A stretch of 64,000 nt of DNA, taken from Anniella stebbinsi (lineage: Eukaryota > Chordata > Lepidosauria > Squamata > Anniellidae). Within the stretch, counting starts at the first letter, position 1. The number at the start of each line of letters is the position of its first letter. A model generated the notes under the pieces. It did not search any database and was not told the origin of the DNA. It saw only the letters and a program-made list of their open reading frames with translations. Location: positions 41,112,001-41,176,000 of the forward strand of contig JARDYH010000005.1 in assembly GCA_029215795.1 (NCBI GenBank), read 5' to 3'. A program made the position numbers and the translations under genes. Positions 29,361 to 39,993 of the stretch are shown here, piece after piece.

Positions 29361-30837
29361 TCTGATTTGATTGTAAGTCTGCAAGCAGGGTGTTCAATCG
29401 CCGTACAGTGGTTAGTTATAAATAGCAAGTGTAAATTGCACTTAGAAATAATTAGAGTTGAAACACAGACGCCCTGCTTCAGAGCTCCACTTGCGTAATA
29501 GTGCATGTGCACTGTGTTTCTGCATGGGCAGAGGCTTGCCTGTCTGTTTTAATGGAGGCAGCAGCTCCAGCATAGAAAAGGATCATGCGTGCATCTGATG
29601 CTTCCGTTCAGATGAAATGGGCATCCTTGGCAGGTGAGGAAACTGTATGTATGCAGTGGAGTGTCTGTGCAGTTTTAAAAATGATCTGAATCTGTGGCCG
29701 CCCTGCCATGCAACAGGGTGAACTGAGTTGCCTTGGGACGCACCATGGTAATGGAAGGTGTTGATAGATTAAAGAGAGGAACTGGTGGCCAACTGTTGCA
29801 GCAAAATTGTTTAAAGTGTTGGTCCTGGTGGCATGGGTGGGTGGGCACTATTTAGGTTTTGTTTCAGGAAGTGAAACCTGCCTTGGGCATGTTGTGACTC
29901 GTATCGTAGGACGGGACAGACAGACTGTCTTATTTTTGCTTCCTTGTGTATTTATAATTTTTCAGGTTTTTTGTCATGTTTTCAAATCCTTTGTCTGCAA
30001 CCCTGAAAGATAAGAAATTAACTAATAAAAGGAGGTCAAAGTCTTGATTTCCCCCCTCTCCATAGTGTCACGTCATTGCAGCCATGTTAGGAACATGTTG
30101 TCCTGCATTATTATTAATTTTCTTATTCTCGTTACAGCTAAAGCTGGCTAGCTTTTTTCTTTTAAAGGGGTTTCTTTCTTTTCTTTTTTCTGTGCATACT
30201 TTAAGCTTGTGCTCCCTAGCAACATGTAATTCTCAGCTAGTTGGGCAAATTAAGGTATGTGTTTATAGAGTGGCACCTTTGTTTTTTCCAACCCAGACAT
30301 ATTGCAACGGCAGGAAGCAACAGACTAAATATGACAGAGGCATTTTTAACAAGGAGAGTTAATTAACTAATGTTGCAATAGATGCCTAAGAAGGTGGTGG
30401 ATTTTACATCATTTTGAAGTCATGAAAAAACAAATTAAAAAAAACCCTTGATATTTATAATAGAAAAGATGTTGCAGAAAAAATAATAAAGCTTTTTCAA
30501 TTTTGTTCAAAATAAAAACAAAAGTACATGGTGGTGGTCAGTAGATTTATATTGTGCAACCTGCATGAAATCTATGCTCATTTGTGCATTCAGCTTTTTT
30601 TTTAATGGTGATAGTGGTAAAGGAAAATAAAAACATATGTGATTGTCACTGCGCTCCTATTGTTATGGATACTTTTCTGAGGATGTGGACAAGTTTTGGG
30701 AGGACTAAGGCTTACCACTTGTACCCTAGATGCTTGCCTATCTTGGCTTTTAAAATCTGCCAGGCACAGGACAGGGCTGGATGTCTGGATAACTAAACAG
30801 GTATTTGAGTCCAGGTATTTGAAGAACCTTATCATGC
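29361..30837. other. intronic or flanking stretch without a gene
   Basis: No exon or repeat family recognised; poly-A and poly-T runs are common. Confidence 0.5.
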
Positions 30838-31420
30838 TTAAAGATCATATTTGAAGGTGGTGCTGCAAAAAAAGTGTTTTGGGTTTATTGGACTCCGCAA
30901 TGCCTTTTCAATAAGGGTCTGTCTAACTTGCACAATTGTTGGAGATGTAATGCACCTAATGCTTCTTTAACTCATAAGTTTTGACAATGCCCTATAGTCA
31001 CCCCGTTTTAGGAGGAGGTTACAATAAGGATGTACTGAAACAATCTATAATATGGAACGATGTGCATGTCCTCTTAAATTACCTACCAGCTTCTTGGAAG
31101 TTAACACATGGTCAGCGCAAATGGATCTTCAGAGCCCTTATGACAGCTAAAAGACTTATATTATAATGTTGGAAGGACAAATGCTCACCTCCCATAATGC
31201 CCTTATGGCAGCTAAAAGACTTATAATGTTGGAAGGACAAATGCTCACCTCCCATAATGCAATGGACTGAGGACTTAATAACACTATCAACATTTGAACG
31301 GGTGTTATGTAGGTGCAACTGTGAGTGGATAAATACATGGATATTTGGTCTGCTTTTCTTGAAACCTATGTATAACTCTTTCCCCCCTTTTCTTTTTAAA
31401 CGAACAGTACACTTGATGGA
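30838..31420 (+). mobile_element. L1-like LINE ORF2 C-terminal remnant
   Basis: Decayed translation in shifting frames gives NCWRCNAPNASLTHKF, then a CPIVTPFW-like segment, IIWNDVHVLLNYLPASW and LTHGQRKWIFRALMTAKRL. This is the C-terminal region of L1-type ORF2, including its CxxC zinc-knuckle-like start. An AT-rich 3' tail with GAAACCTATGTATAACTC follows. Multiple stops show it is dead, and most of the LINE is missing upstream. A 60-64-bp tandem duplication (31135-31259) lies inside it. Confidence 0.7.
31135..31259 (+). repeat. tandem duplication inside the L1 remnant
   Basis: Two copies, 31135-31199 and 31200-31259, each begin CCCTTATG(A/G)CAGCTAAAAG and end CACCTCCCATAATG. The first has a few extra bases in TTATATTATAATG. 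The duplication is private to this copy. Confidence 0.85.
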
Positions 31421-31529
31421 AAAATGACGTAATTCCTATATATGTATTTTGTTTTCTTTTTTACGATTTTTTTTCTGTTCTGTTTTGTTGATATTCACAT
31501 AAAAAGGAAAAAAAAATACGTGGTGCTTA

Positions 31530-31665
31530 CTGGCCCATCACTAAGATCAGTAAGATTGGTGGGGACTTCTCAGTGGTGACCCCTACCCTATAGAATTTCC
31601 TCTTGAGATTTATATGGCTGGCCCCATCTGTGGCTGCTTTTAAAAGGGCTTTAAAAAGATACTTG
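31530..31665 (+). mobile_element. LINE (L2-like) fragment, left part, split by DIRS copy 2
   Basis: The frame reads through VGTSQWLPLPYRISS-like coding with stops, then TTTTAAAAGGGCTTTAAAAA at the DIRS border. The LINE resumes at 37534 with CTTAGGCTAATGTTTTATAT. The two parts together look like one LINE 3' end. Confidence 0.5.
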
Positions 31666-31815
31666 TTCTTCTTCGTGGTCTCTGTGCAGTCACATATGGG
31701 CTTGCGCCAGCACCAAGCCTCATTCGGGAAACTTCTATAGCTTAGACTTTTGGCAGGAACCCCTCCCCCCACTGTCCTATTGCGCATGCTCGGGTTCCCA
31801 CCTACCTCAGTTCTT
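31666..31815 (+). repeat. DIRS copy 2, left inverted terminal repeat
   Basis: Inverted partner of 37354-37495. It has the same architecture as in copy 1 (CATATGGGCTTGCGCC, CCCCTCCCCCCACTGTCC, TGCGCATGCTCGGGTTCCC) with scattered mismatches between arms, several at CpG/TpG positions. Confidence 0.85.
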
Positions 31816-31999
31816 TTTCGACCGCTTTACTGTTTGCCTCGCGGGAGATTTCTCTTTGAACTTCGTTCGTATTCCTCTCTAAAAATTTTAGATTGATAGT
31901 TAGTTTAGCTTAGATTTAGTATAGTTAGCATTGTTATATATAATAATAATATATTTTTTAAAAAATTATATTTTCATTTTCTATCATTGTTTGCGGCTT

Positions 32000-34100
32000 A
32001 TGGCGCAGACAGCTTTGTTCAAAACCTGCTCGAGGTGCCGGGCAAAGCTTGCCCTTACTGATGGACACTCGCTGTGCCTCCTCTGTTTAGGGGAGTCGCA
32101 TATTGTCGAAGCTTGCGCTCACTGTATGAGTTTTTCTCATCAAGCCTGGCGGAACAGGGCGGATAGATTGAGGGGCCTGTTGTGGAAGAAAGCTTTGGAG
32201 GCGGTGGATACTCCACCTCAAATCCCCTCCATATCAGTGGCCACCTCGGAATCTGGGGACTGTGGGGCGTTGCCTGTAAGTCGTTCAAACCCAGTCATGC
32301 CTGCTCCCGCTTCTGCCGGAGTTAAGGCAAAGAAGGCTAAAAAGGCTGCTAGCCAACCTCAGGAAAAGGTGAGGCAAAAGAAAAAGACGAAAACAAAACA
32401 TACGGAAAAATCTGAAAAGTCTTCTAAAAATCGCCCAGCTGCCATATCGAGACCGTCGGTACCATCTCTTTTGGGTTCGACCTCGGTACCGACCAGAACT
32501 TCAGTACCGTCCCCTTCGGGGTCGACTTCGATACTGAGCAGACCTCTGCCTCCGGTGATGCCCCACGAAGAGCGTGCATCTGCGCCACCTTCAGTGACAG
32601 GCCCTCCGACCTTGATGCTCCTCTCGACGAGGCCACCTCCTGCGTCGGTATCAGAAGGCGAAATCTTCAACTCCCCACCGCTAACCGCCCCAGCTAGGCC
32701 ACAGTTGGTGCACTCGGTAGTGATGGCCTCTCCGAGCTCGGGATGTGACTCAACTGCCGCCACTATCGGTCGTGCTCTCGCTCGCCTTCACGAGACTGGG
32801 ATCGATACTCTGACCACTCCGTCCATTCCTCGGTCTCGCAGTCCAACTTACCTTTTAGGGGCTGGGACCAGCCCGAGGCCCCTCGTCAGTACCGGGACCA
32901 AATCGACGACTCTCGTCAGTACCGAAACGTATTCGACCCTTATATTGGCCAACGGCTCCTCGGGGACCAGCCATTCATCCCTCCAGTGGCTCCTCGTAGA
33001 CCTCCTTCAGCCACAGTATTGGTACCACCGCAGGAACCTCCGCTACCGACAGAACCCCTGGTACCGATGGAGCTCACCGAAGTGCCAACTCCATCCTCAC
33101 CGCAATCGGTTGAAGATTATGTGTTGGACACATCATCGATGGCTCCGCCGTCGGTACCATCATCGGATGATGCCGTCAGGACTACAGAGCGTGCCTACCC
33201 ATCCGTGGAACTTGGGAACTTTATGGAACAGATGATTCGCATGGCTCAATCTCTAGGCATAGAGCACCACCAGCCTGTGGAAAAGTGCATTGATCCAAAT
33301 TTTGATGTCATGTACACGGAATCCTCCGCTCCACTGGCAAGCCCATATATTCCTACTCTTTTGCACACTGCTCAGGAATCGTGGAAAAAACTATCTACAA
33401 TGGGACCAGTGTCTAAACGCTTGGACTCACTTTACAAAGTCCAGGAGAAGGACGCCGCCTTTTCGTTTGTCCATCCGAAGCCTAACTCTGTCATAGTTGA
33501 GGCAGCACAAGGCGAGTCCTCTAAAGCCCATTCTACCCCTACCGATGAGGGCAGGAAATTAGACATGTCTGGCCGTAGAATTTACTCCTCTGCTGCTTTG
33601 GGGATGAAAGTGGCTAACTACCAAGCCATGATGGCTAGGTATCAGCTTTTTCTCTGGGACAAAATGTCCTCGCTTATGACATATTTGCCAGATGAGCAAA
33701 GGGAACTGGCACAGGTTTTTCATACAGAGGCCATCCGCTTGTCTAAACAGGAGCTTACAACATCTAGGCACCAAACGGACTGCGCCTCAAAAGCCATGAT
33801 TGGAGCAGTAGCTTTAAGAAGACATGCCTGGCTCTGTTCCACTAACCTTCCACAGGAATCAAGAACCCGGATAGAGGATCTGCCATTTGATGGAGAAGGC
33901 TTGTTTCATTCAACCACAGACACTGCTATGGATACTATCCAGAAGGCAAAAACTACTGCACGAAAGATGGGATTTAACCCAACCAACACGCAACAACCTT
34001 ACCACTCAGGTAAGTGGTTGAGACAACAGCCGTATCCACCACGTCAGTTTCAGAATCGTCAGCAACGCTACCATCGCAAGCACTCTATCAACAGAGAAAG
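32000..34100 (+). pseudogene. gag: DIRS copy 2 Gag-like, frameshifted
   Basis: Start ATG 32000 (MAQTALFKTC). The zinc-binding head is conserved (CSRC, CLLCLGESH, CAHC), followed by the same Ser/Pro-rich linker. Homology to copy 1 leaves the starting frame near 32750 and continues in another frame through FDPYIGQRL to the conserved MYTESSAPLA, VSKRLDSLYK, HPKPNSVIVE and RIEDLPFDGEGLF. No stop separates gag from RT here: the downstream gag frame runs straight into RT. In copy 1 they are separate frames. The gag/RT boundary given is approximate. Confidence 0.8.
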
Positions 34101-36075
34101 CGATATCAATCAAGTCACTTTCGCCAGCAATGTACCAGACAAGACAATTCACAGAAGCAGTGTCTTTGACTCCATCCACCTTTATCACCCTCCACATCTC
34201 AAATTTGGAAACCTGCTAACATCATTTCACAGTTCCTGGAGGGAGATAACATCAGACAAATGGGTCTTGAACATTGTAAAGAACGGCTACCAGATAGAAT
34301 TCAACTCTCATCCACCCACCGGTGCCATAAAAGTCACTCCTCCATCAGAGGCGTTACTTCAAGAAGTAGCCACTCTACTTCAAAAAGGTGCCATTACTCC
34401 TGTCCGCCATTCAGATCTACCAGCAGGATTTTACTCCCATTACTTCACAGTTCCGAAGCGGGATGGTGGCCTTCACCCTATTATGAATCTCAGGAACCTC
34501 AACAAATTCATTCTAACCAAAAAATTCCATATGATTACCTTAGCTACAATCCTTCCTCTGTTAAAGAAAAATCGTTGGTTTACCCTTATAGATCTGAAGG
34601 ATGCCTATTTTCACATCGCGATACACCATACTCATCGAAAGTTCCTCAGATTCATGATAGGCTCGAACGCTTATCAATTTTCAGTTCTCCCATTCGGACT
34701 CAAGACAGCCCCTAGGGTCTTCACAAAGTGCATGGGAGCAGTTTGTGCTTCTCTAAGAACAGGCGGTATAGAAGTGTATCCTTATTTGGATGACTGGTTG
34801 ATAGTGTCCCGTTCTCAACTCCAGGCTGTCAGGGGTGTGGTCATTGTAAAAACCCTTCTGCAGAGCCTGGGTCTACAGATAAACATGGACAAATTGGTTT
34901 TTCAGCCTACCCAAACCATTCACTTTATTGGAGTTCTCCTAGACTCCCCTTTAGGGAAAGCATTTCTTCCAAGAGACAGAGCGATCACCGTTCAGAAATT
35001 GGCATTACGCATCCTGGAATCAAGGCAAGTCACTGTCTTCACTTTACAAAGACTGCTGGGCCTCATGGCTGCTTCTGTGTACGTGGTTAGATGGGCGAGG
35101 ATGCGCATGAGACCACTACAACAGTTCCTCCTGAACAATTTTGACTTATCCATGAATCCAAGAAAGGTCAAAATGGTTATACCCACAGACTTGCGTCCAG
35201 CTATCAGGTGGTGGACAAACCTTCACAATCTAGTGAATGTATTACCCTTCGTAGATCCAGTTCCAACGTGCACACTCACTACAGATGCTTTTCTGCTGGG
35301 GTGGGGAGCACACTGCGATTACCTAGTGATTCAGGGAAAATTGTCACCCCTCGAAAGAACCTACCATATCAACAGACTGGAGCTCCTGGCAGTGAAGAAG
35401 GCCCTGTATGCTTTCAAGAAGTGTTTCAGTGGCCATCATGTCCGAATCGTATTGGACAACACCATGGTTGTTTGATACCTCAACAAAGAAGGAGGCACAC
35501 GCTCCCCTGTTCTCCTCCAACTTACCTTAGACATCCTTTGTTGGTCGATTCCAAACAATATCCGCCTCTCCGCCATCCATATTGCAGGAACAGACAATGT
35601 CCGGGCAGACAAACTCAGTCGCAATTTTCAGGACACTCGTGAGTGGGAACTGTTGCCTGTAGTATTACGCTATTTGTTCGCTCGCTGGGGCGAACCAGTC
35701 ATAGATCTTTTCGCCACTCCGGACAACGCTGTCTGCGACGCGTTCTGCACGAGAGCAGGGATAGGCCAGTCATCCCTAGGAGATGCGTTCAGTTTGACCT
35801 GGGGGATGGGTCTAGCAAGTTCCTTCCCTCCGTTCCCTCTGATTGCCAGGGTGGTAACGAAGCTGTCTCGGAACCAAACAGATGCTATACTGATAGCTCC
35901 TTGGTGGCCACAACAGGCTTGGTTCACCCCGCTCCTCAATCTGGCCAACAGAGTAACGTGGCCCCTTCCACTTCTACCAGATCTGATCTCCAAAAACCAC
36001 GGCTTAGTTCTCCATCCAGATCTAAAACAACTACGGTTGACGGCATGGAGAATCCGGCCAGATGGCAGGACTTAG
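34101..36075 (+). pseudogene. DIRS copy 2 RT - RNase H - MT-like, one nonsense change
   Basis: The RT motifs are intact: FTVPKRDGGLHPI, FTLIDLKDAYFHIAI, LPFGLKTAPRVFTKCM and YLDDWLIV. RNase H starts TTDAFLLGWGAH. At 35473-35475 a TGA replaces the Trp codon of the VVWYIN motif seen in copy 1. Coding then continues in the same frame with HIAGTDNVRADKLSR, DLFATPDN, FPPFPLI and APWWPQQAW to the natural stop TAG at 36073-36075. A single G-to-A change explains the break. Confidence 0.85.
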
Positions 36076-37079
36076 ATCTACCTCACGCAGTCAAAACTAT
36101 TCTACGGGAGGCAAGAAAGCCTTCAACAAGAGCCTCTTATGAGAGGAAATGGAACAAATTTGTTCAGTTTGCTGCCACCAAAGGGTTTGCTCCTAAGTCA
36201 TGCCCTATTCAGGATGTTCTCATTTTTGTTCATTCTCTCTACAAAGCTGGCCTGAAAGCAGCATCTATTAAAGTTTATTTAGCAGCTATTTCTATTAACC
36301 ATGATTTGGTCTGCAGTTTCTCTGTTTTTACTCACCCATTGTCTAAATGTTTTCTAAAAGGTCGCGCAATATTCATCCTCCGTTTTGTTCGGTTGTTCCT
36401 CAATGGAGCCTTTCTGTTGTACTAGTAGCATTGACTGCAAAGCCATTTGAGCCGTTGGCTACTATTGACATAAGACTGTTAACGTTTAAAGTTGTGTTTT
36501 TGGTCGCTATTACCTCTGCAAGAAGAGCCTCCGAACTTTGTGCTCTTCTCATTTACTCCTTATACTCAGTTTTTTCGAGATAAGGTAGTTTTAAGACCTG
36601 GTCTGTCTTTTCTTCCAAAAGTTGTTTCCGAGTTTCATGTTAATCAGGATATTGTGTTACCTACCTTTTTTCAAGCATCCTCGGACCCTCTGAGTTCCAA
36701 GCTACATTCGTTGGACGTAAGACGAGCACTAGCTTTCTACAAGTCCAGATCGAGCAGATTTAGTAAAACAAACCAATTGTTTGTATGTTATGGTGGAAAG
36801 AACAAAGGTCAACCAGTGTCATCTCAAAGATTCGCTCGATGGATTGTGCAAACTATTTTGTTAGCCTACCAGCTAGCAGGGAAAGAGCCACCGGACTCTT
36901 TGAAGGCACATTCTACTTGGGCGCTATCTACCTCCACTGCTTTAAACCGTGGAGTTGCCATTCCGGATTTGTGTAGGGCTGCTACTTGGTCCAATAATTC
37001 CACCCATTATAAGTTGGATGTCAGAGCCAGGAAAAACTGTACTTTTGGTCGAGCTGTGCTCTCGTCGATTCTTCAGTGA
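36045..37079 (+). pseudogene. DIRS copy 2 tyrosine recombinase, frameshifted and active-site mutant
   Basis: Homology to the copy 1 recombinase starts at ARWQDLDLPHAVKTIL and runs to FTHPLSKCFLKG. It shifts frame at about 36360 to VVPQWSLSVVLVAL and TSARRASELCALL, and shifts again at about 36550 to TPYTQFFRDKVVLRPG. The HxxR box reads HSTW, so the second catalytic Arg is lost. The Tyr in THYKLDVRAR is kept. One residue is deleted just before that Tyr relative to copy 1. End FGRAVLSSILQ, TGA at 37077-37079. Confidence 0.85.
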
Positions 37080-37128
37080 TATTCCAGCGAGCCTACCCTC
37101 CTCCGGTAAGTTATTTGATGGTTATTCA

Positions 37129-37220
37129 CCCATATGTATGATGCACAGAGACCACGAAGAAGAAATGCAGGTTGCTTACCTGTAACTGTAGTTCTTCAAG
37201 TGGTCATCTGTGCAGTCACA
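37129..37220 (+). repeat. DIRS copy 2 internal complementary region
   Basis: The left half mirrors the left terminus (ATGCACAGAGACCACGAAG). The right half mirrors the right terminus (TTACCTGTAACTGTAGTTC). They join at GAAGAAGAA|ATGCAGG as in copy 1. Confidence 0.85.
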
Positions 37221-37353
37221 AACCCACCCACCGTCCCCTCTTGGCATCGCTGTAAATTGCCTGGTCAGGAAAGGTACCTATTGTGCATGCAAATTGTTGT
37301 TGTACATTTTCTTTGTCTACATCATATCTCGTTCGCGAGGCAAAATCGGTCTC

Positions 37354-37533
37354 ATAGAACTGAGGTAGGAGGGAACCCGAGCATGCGCAATAGGACAGTG
37401 GGGGGAGGAGTTCCTGCCAAAAGTCTAAGCTATAGAAGTTTCCCGAATGAGGCTCGGCGCCGGCGCAAGCCCATATGTGACTGCACAGATGACCACTCGA
37501 AGAACTACAGTTACAGGTAAGCACCTGTATTTC
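37354..37533 (+). repeat. DIRS copy 2, right inverted terminal repeat
   Basis: It starts ATAGAACTGAGGTAGG and ends GCACCTGTATTTC. The outer part keeps a CAG|GTAAGC splice-donor consensus at 37516/37517, equivalent to the one in copy 1. Confidence 0.85.
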
Positions 37534-37740
37534 TCTTAGGCTAATGTTTTATATGATTTGCTGCTATTTGATATTTGAAACTGTACTGTATTTAGATATT
37601 TGACACTATTTTATTTTAACTGGCATTTTAAAATTGTTTAAATTTAAGGTGTGTTTCTAAGTTTACTGTTTCATATCGTAAGCCACCTTGGGAAGACTAT
37701 GGTCTTGAAAGACAGCTAAGAAATATATTCAGTGATGTTT
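37534..37740 (+). mobile_element. LINE (L2-like) 3' tail, right part, split by DIRS copy 2
   Basis: It continues the LINE interrupted at 31665 and has TAAGCCACCTTGGGAAGACT before an A-rich end, a typical LINE 3' terminus. Confidence 0.5.
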
Positions 37741-37855
37741 AAAAAAAACAAAAAAGCTGCCAGTTTAAGACCAGAGTTAAGGCTATTTCATGTTTAGTAC
37801 ATTCTCCACAAGCCAGGAAATTGGAAGCTAAAATTGATGCCTTAACTGACATGCT

Positions 37856-38245
37856 CCACGATCAGTGATGATGTTATGTAATGTCACAAATTGTGCTAAC
37901 TTATAACTTACCTTCCCTGTATCGACCCATTTCCTTGGTTAGCAAAGATGGGGCACATTTTCATGTTCCCTCTCCTGTTTAACCCCTCCTGCTAGCTACT
38001 GATATAAACAACAAATGACATGAATCAACTCACACAAGGATTTATCTAGCAAAACAGTAAGTCTCAGATGCATCATAAAACAATACAGGGCCAGGACAAT
38101 GTGGAGCATCTTTGTTAGTCCAGGCACACCATCCTCCCCATCTGGATTTGGGACTGAAAGATCAAGGAAAAGAGTGGGTGCTGGGGGGGGGGGTAAGTTG
38201 AAAGCAAGCACAATTTGTGACATTGCACAACATAATCACAGAGTA
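37856..38245. repeat. inverted-repeat unit related to 48655-48850
   Basis: The left arm (about 37866-37910, ATGATGTTATGTAATGTCAC and AAATTGTGCTAACTTATAAC) is inverted at 38194-38240 (AAGCAAGCACAATTTGTGAC, then ATTGCACAACATAATCACA). The left arm and adjacent GGTTAGCAAAGATGG are also shared with 48655-48740. Unclassified; probably a MITE-like family. Confidence 0.55.
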
Positions 38246-38249
38246 CAGC

Positions 38250-39245
38250 AGTTAAGATATCAGCCTAAACTTTCAATTTCCTGGCTTTGTAGAGCTTGAG
38301 CCAACATGAGATATCCTTAACCTTGGTTTCAAACCAGCAGGGTTCTTTTTATCATTGAAATTCCCTGCTTTTTGAAAAAAGAAATTTATAATTACAGTTT
38401 TGGCATCCTTCCCTCTCCCCAGTGTATTTAAATGTGGTGGTTTTTTGTTTTGGTTTTTTTATGTTGCAAATTTATCTCTATGATAAATGGGATAATCTGC
38501 TTTAACTCTTTGCCCTATACCTGCAATTTACATTGGATGCCTTTTGAGCAAAGTGAATTGGAGGCGTGGGGGACCTGATCCAGATTGGGACCACAGCAGC
38601 ATTAAACTCTCCCTCACCCATCTAGGCTCCCAATCCATGTGTAGTCTCACCTAACTAAAGGAATGGGCATCACCCATAGAAGCCCTCTGTAGTAGAAGAT
38701 GCAACCCCCTGGGAACAAAGCTGAATAATGTACATCATTAGTTTCCCTCAGAATACATATGTCGAACTGCAGCTTGGAGTGAATAGTAGACCTGTGTCAA
38801 TTTTCAGCACTTTTTTACACGCTGTACATGTGGCAATTTGTATTGCATTGGTTTGAAATGTTGCAGAATTGTAGAATTTCTCAAATAGATTATAGATGAC
38901 AGGTTTCAAGTTAGTAACTGAAAGATGTATAAGCAGTAGAATTTGAGGCTTATAATGGCAAAACCGTTTTTTTAAACTCATTTTAGTTAAAGGGGCAAAA
39001 ATTCCAAAACACTCTGTATGTCTCAGCAGCTCTTATGATGTTAATGTAAACTAGGCCAGTACTTTGGCCTCAAATATTACAGATTATAGACTGGGGCAGG
39101 GAGAGATTGGCTTGCCTACCTCCAACTCACAGCTTATGTTTTACTATGCTACACCAAGTCTCTGATATTAGAAACTCACTCAGAATAATCAAGATATATA
39201 TGAGCTGGGTTTTTGGACGAATGGAAAACCAAAAGGAGGAGAGCA
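38250..39245. other. intronic or flanking stretch without a gene
   Basis: No exon or repeat family recognised. Confidence 0.5.
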
Positions 39246-39279
39246 TCCAAATCAGGACACAAAAAGGGGAGAAGCAGGT

Positions 39280-39365
39280 TCTCAGGATGCTAAAATACTT
39301 TATTTCAAAGCCCAATGCGTTTCAGCCTGTGTTGTTGTTTAAGGCCTTCTTCAGGGGGCTATAAT
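39280..39365. repeat. short repeat with GCCCAATGCGTTTCAGCC / GGCCTTCTTCAGG words
   Basis: CAAAGCCCAATGCGTTTCAG followed by TTTAAGGCCTTCTTCAGGGG resembles a widespread tetrapod repeat end that I cannot name. It lies next to the large foldback at 39388. Confidence 0.35.
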
Positions 39366-39387
39366 ATTAAAAATACATTAAATTATA

Positions 39388-39993
39388 TTTGAAGGGATTA
39401 CACATGTTTAGAGGTTAGTTAGGCACATTGCCACAAAGGCCTATGCCCATATGTAAGTTGTTTTTTTTTAAAAAAATATTACAATATGAAGGCTCTGGGG
39501 CCTGTCCACATTGCACATTAAAACTTGTATAAATCATATAAAAACATTTTTAACAAAAGTATAATATACAGATTCTTACTTGATAAGAGATGTCTGCAGA
39601 AATACTCCTAACAAGATGATAGTACCTGCAGTGACTCCCACATAATAGCAATAAGGATAGCAGTAATGACGTATTTTGAGACCTTGCACTTATCACCGCT
39701 ACATGGAAGCACCTGGCAGAGCCCAAAGAAATGAGAAAAAATGAAGGAAAGAAAAAAAAAGAATTAGAATAAAAGGAGGACCTTGGAATGATTATTTTTC
39801 CCAGTCACCAGTAACTATCGTAAGAGTCTGTTTTTATATGATTTATACAAGTTTTAATGTGTAATGTGGACAGGCCCCAGAGCCTTGATATTGTAATTTT
39901 AAAAAACAAAAAACAAAAAAAACCTTACATATGGGCATAGGTCTTTGTGGCAATGTGCCTAACTAACCTCTAAACATGTGTTATCCCTTCAAA
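39388..39993. repeat. large foldback, arms about 160 bp
   Basis: The left arm 39388-39547 (TTTGAAGGGATTACACATGT to TAAATCATATAAAAACA) is nearly perfectly inverted at 39829-39993 (TGTTTTTATATGATTTATAC to ATGTGTTATCCCTTCAAA). The spacer is about 280 bp. No coding potential. It fits a MITE or snapback element; no clear target duplication was found. Confidence 0.8.

Larger units (their letters stand above)
31666..37533 (+). mobile_element. DIRS-type retrotransposon, copy 2, inactivated
   Basis: About 5.87 kb, same orientation and layout as copy 1: inverted ends starting TTCTTCTTCGTGG and ending GTATTTC, internal complementary region at 37129-37220, and gag, RT-RNase H-MT and recombinase regions. 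It is clearly diverged from copy 1 in protein and repeat sequence. Coding lesions: a frameshift in gag near 32750, TGA in RNase H at 35473-35475, two frameshifts in the recombinase, and HSTW in place of the catalytic HSTR. The terminal repeats have several mismatches, so it is older than copy 1. It sits inside a LINE fragment. Confidence 0.9.

Noticed and set aside
39012..39027. ATGTCTCAGCAGCTC as a possible MAP2K6 exon 1 (expected start MSQSK)
   Set aside because: Only MSQ matches, and no splice donor follows in the right phase. Exon 1 is more likely upstream of the window.
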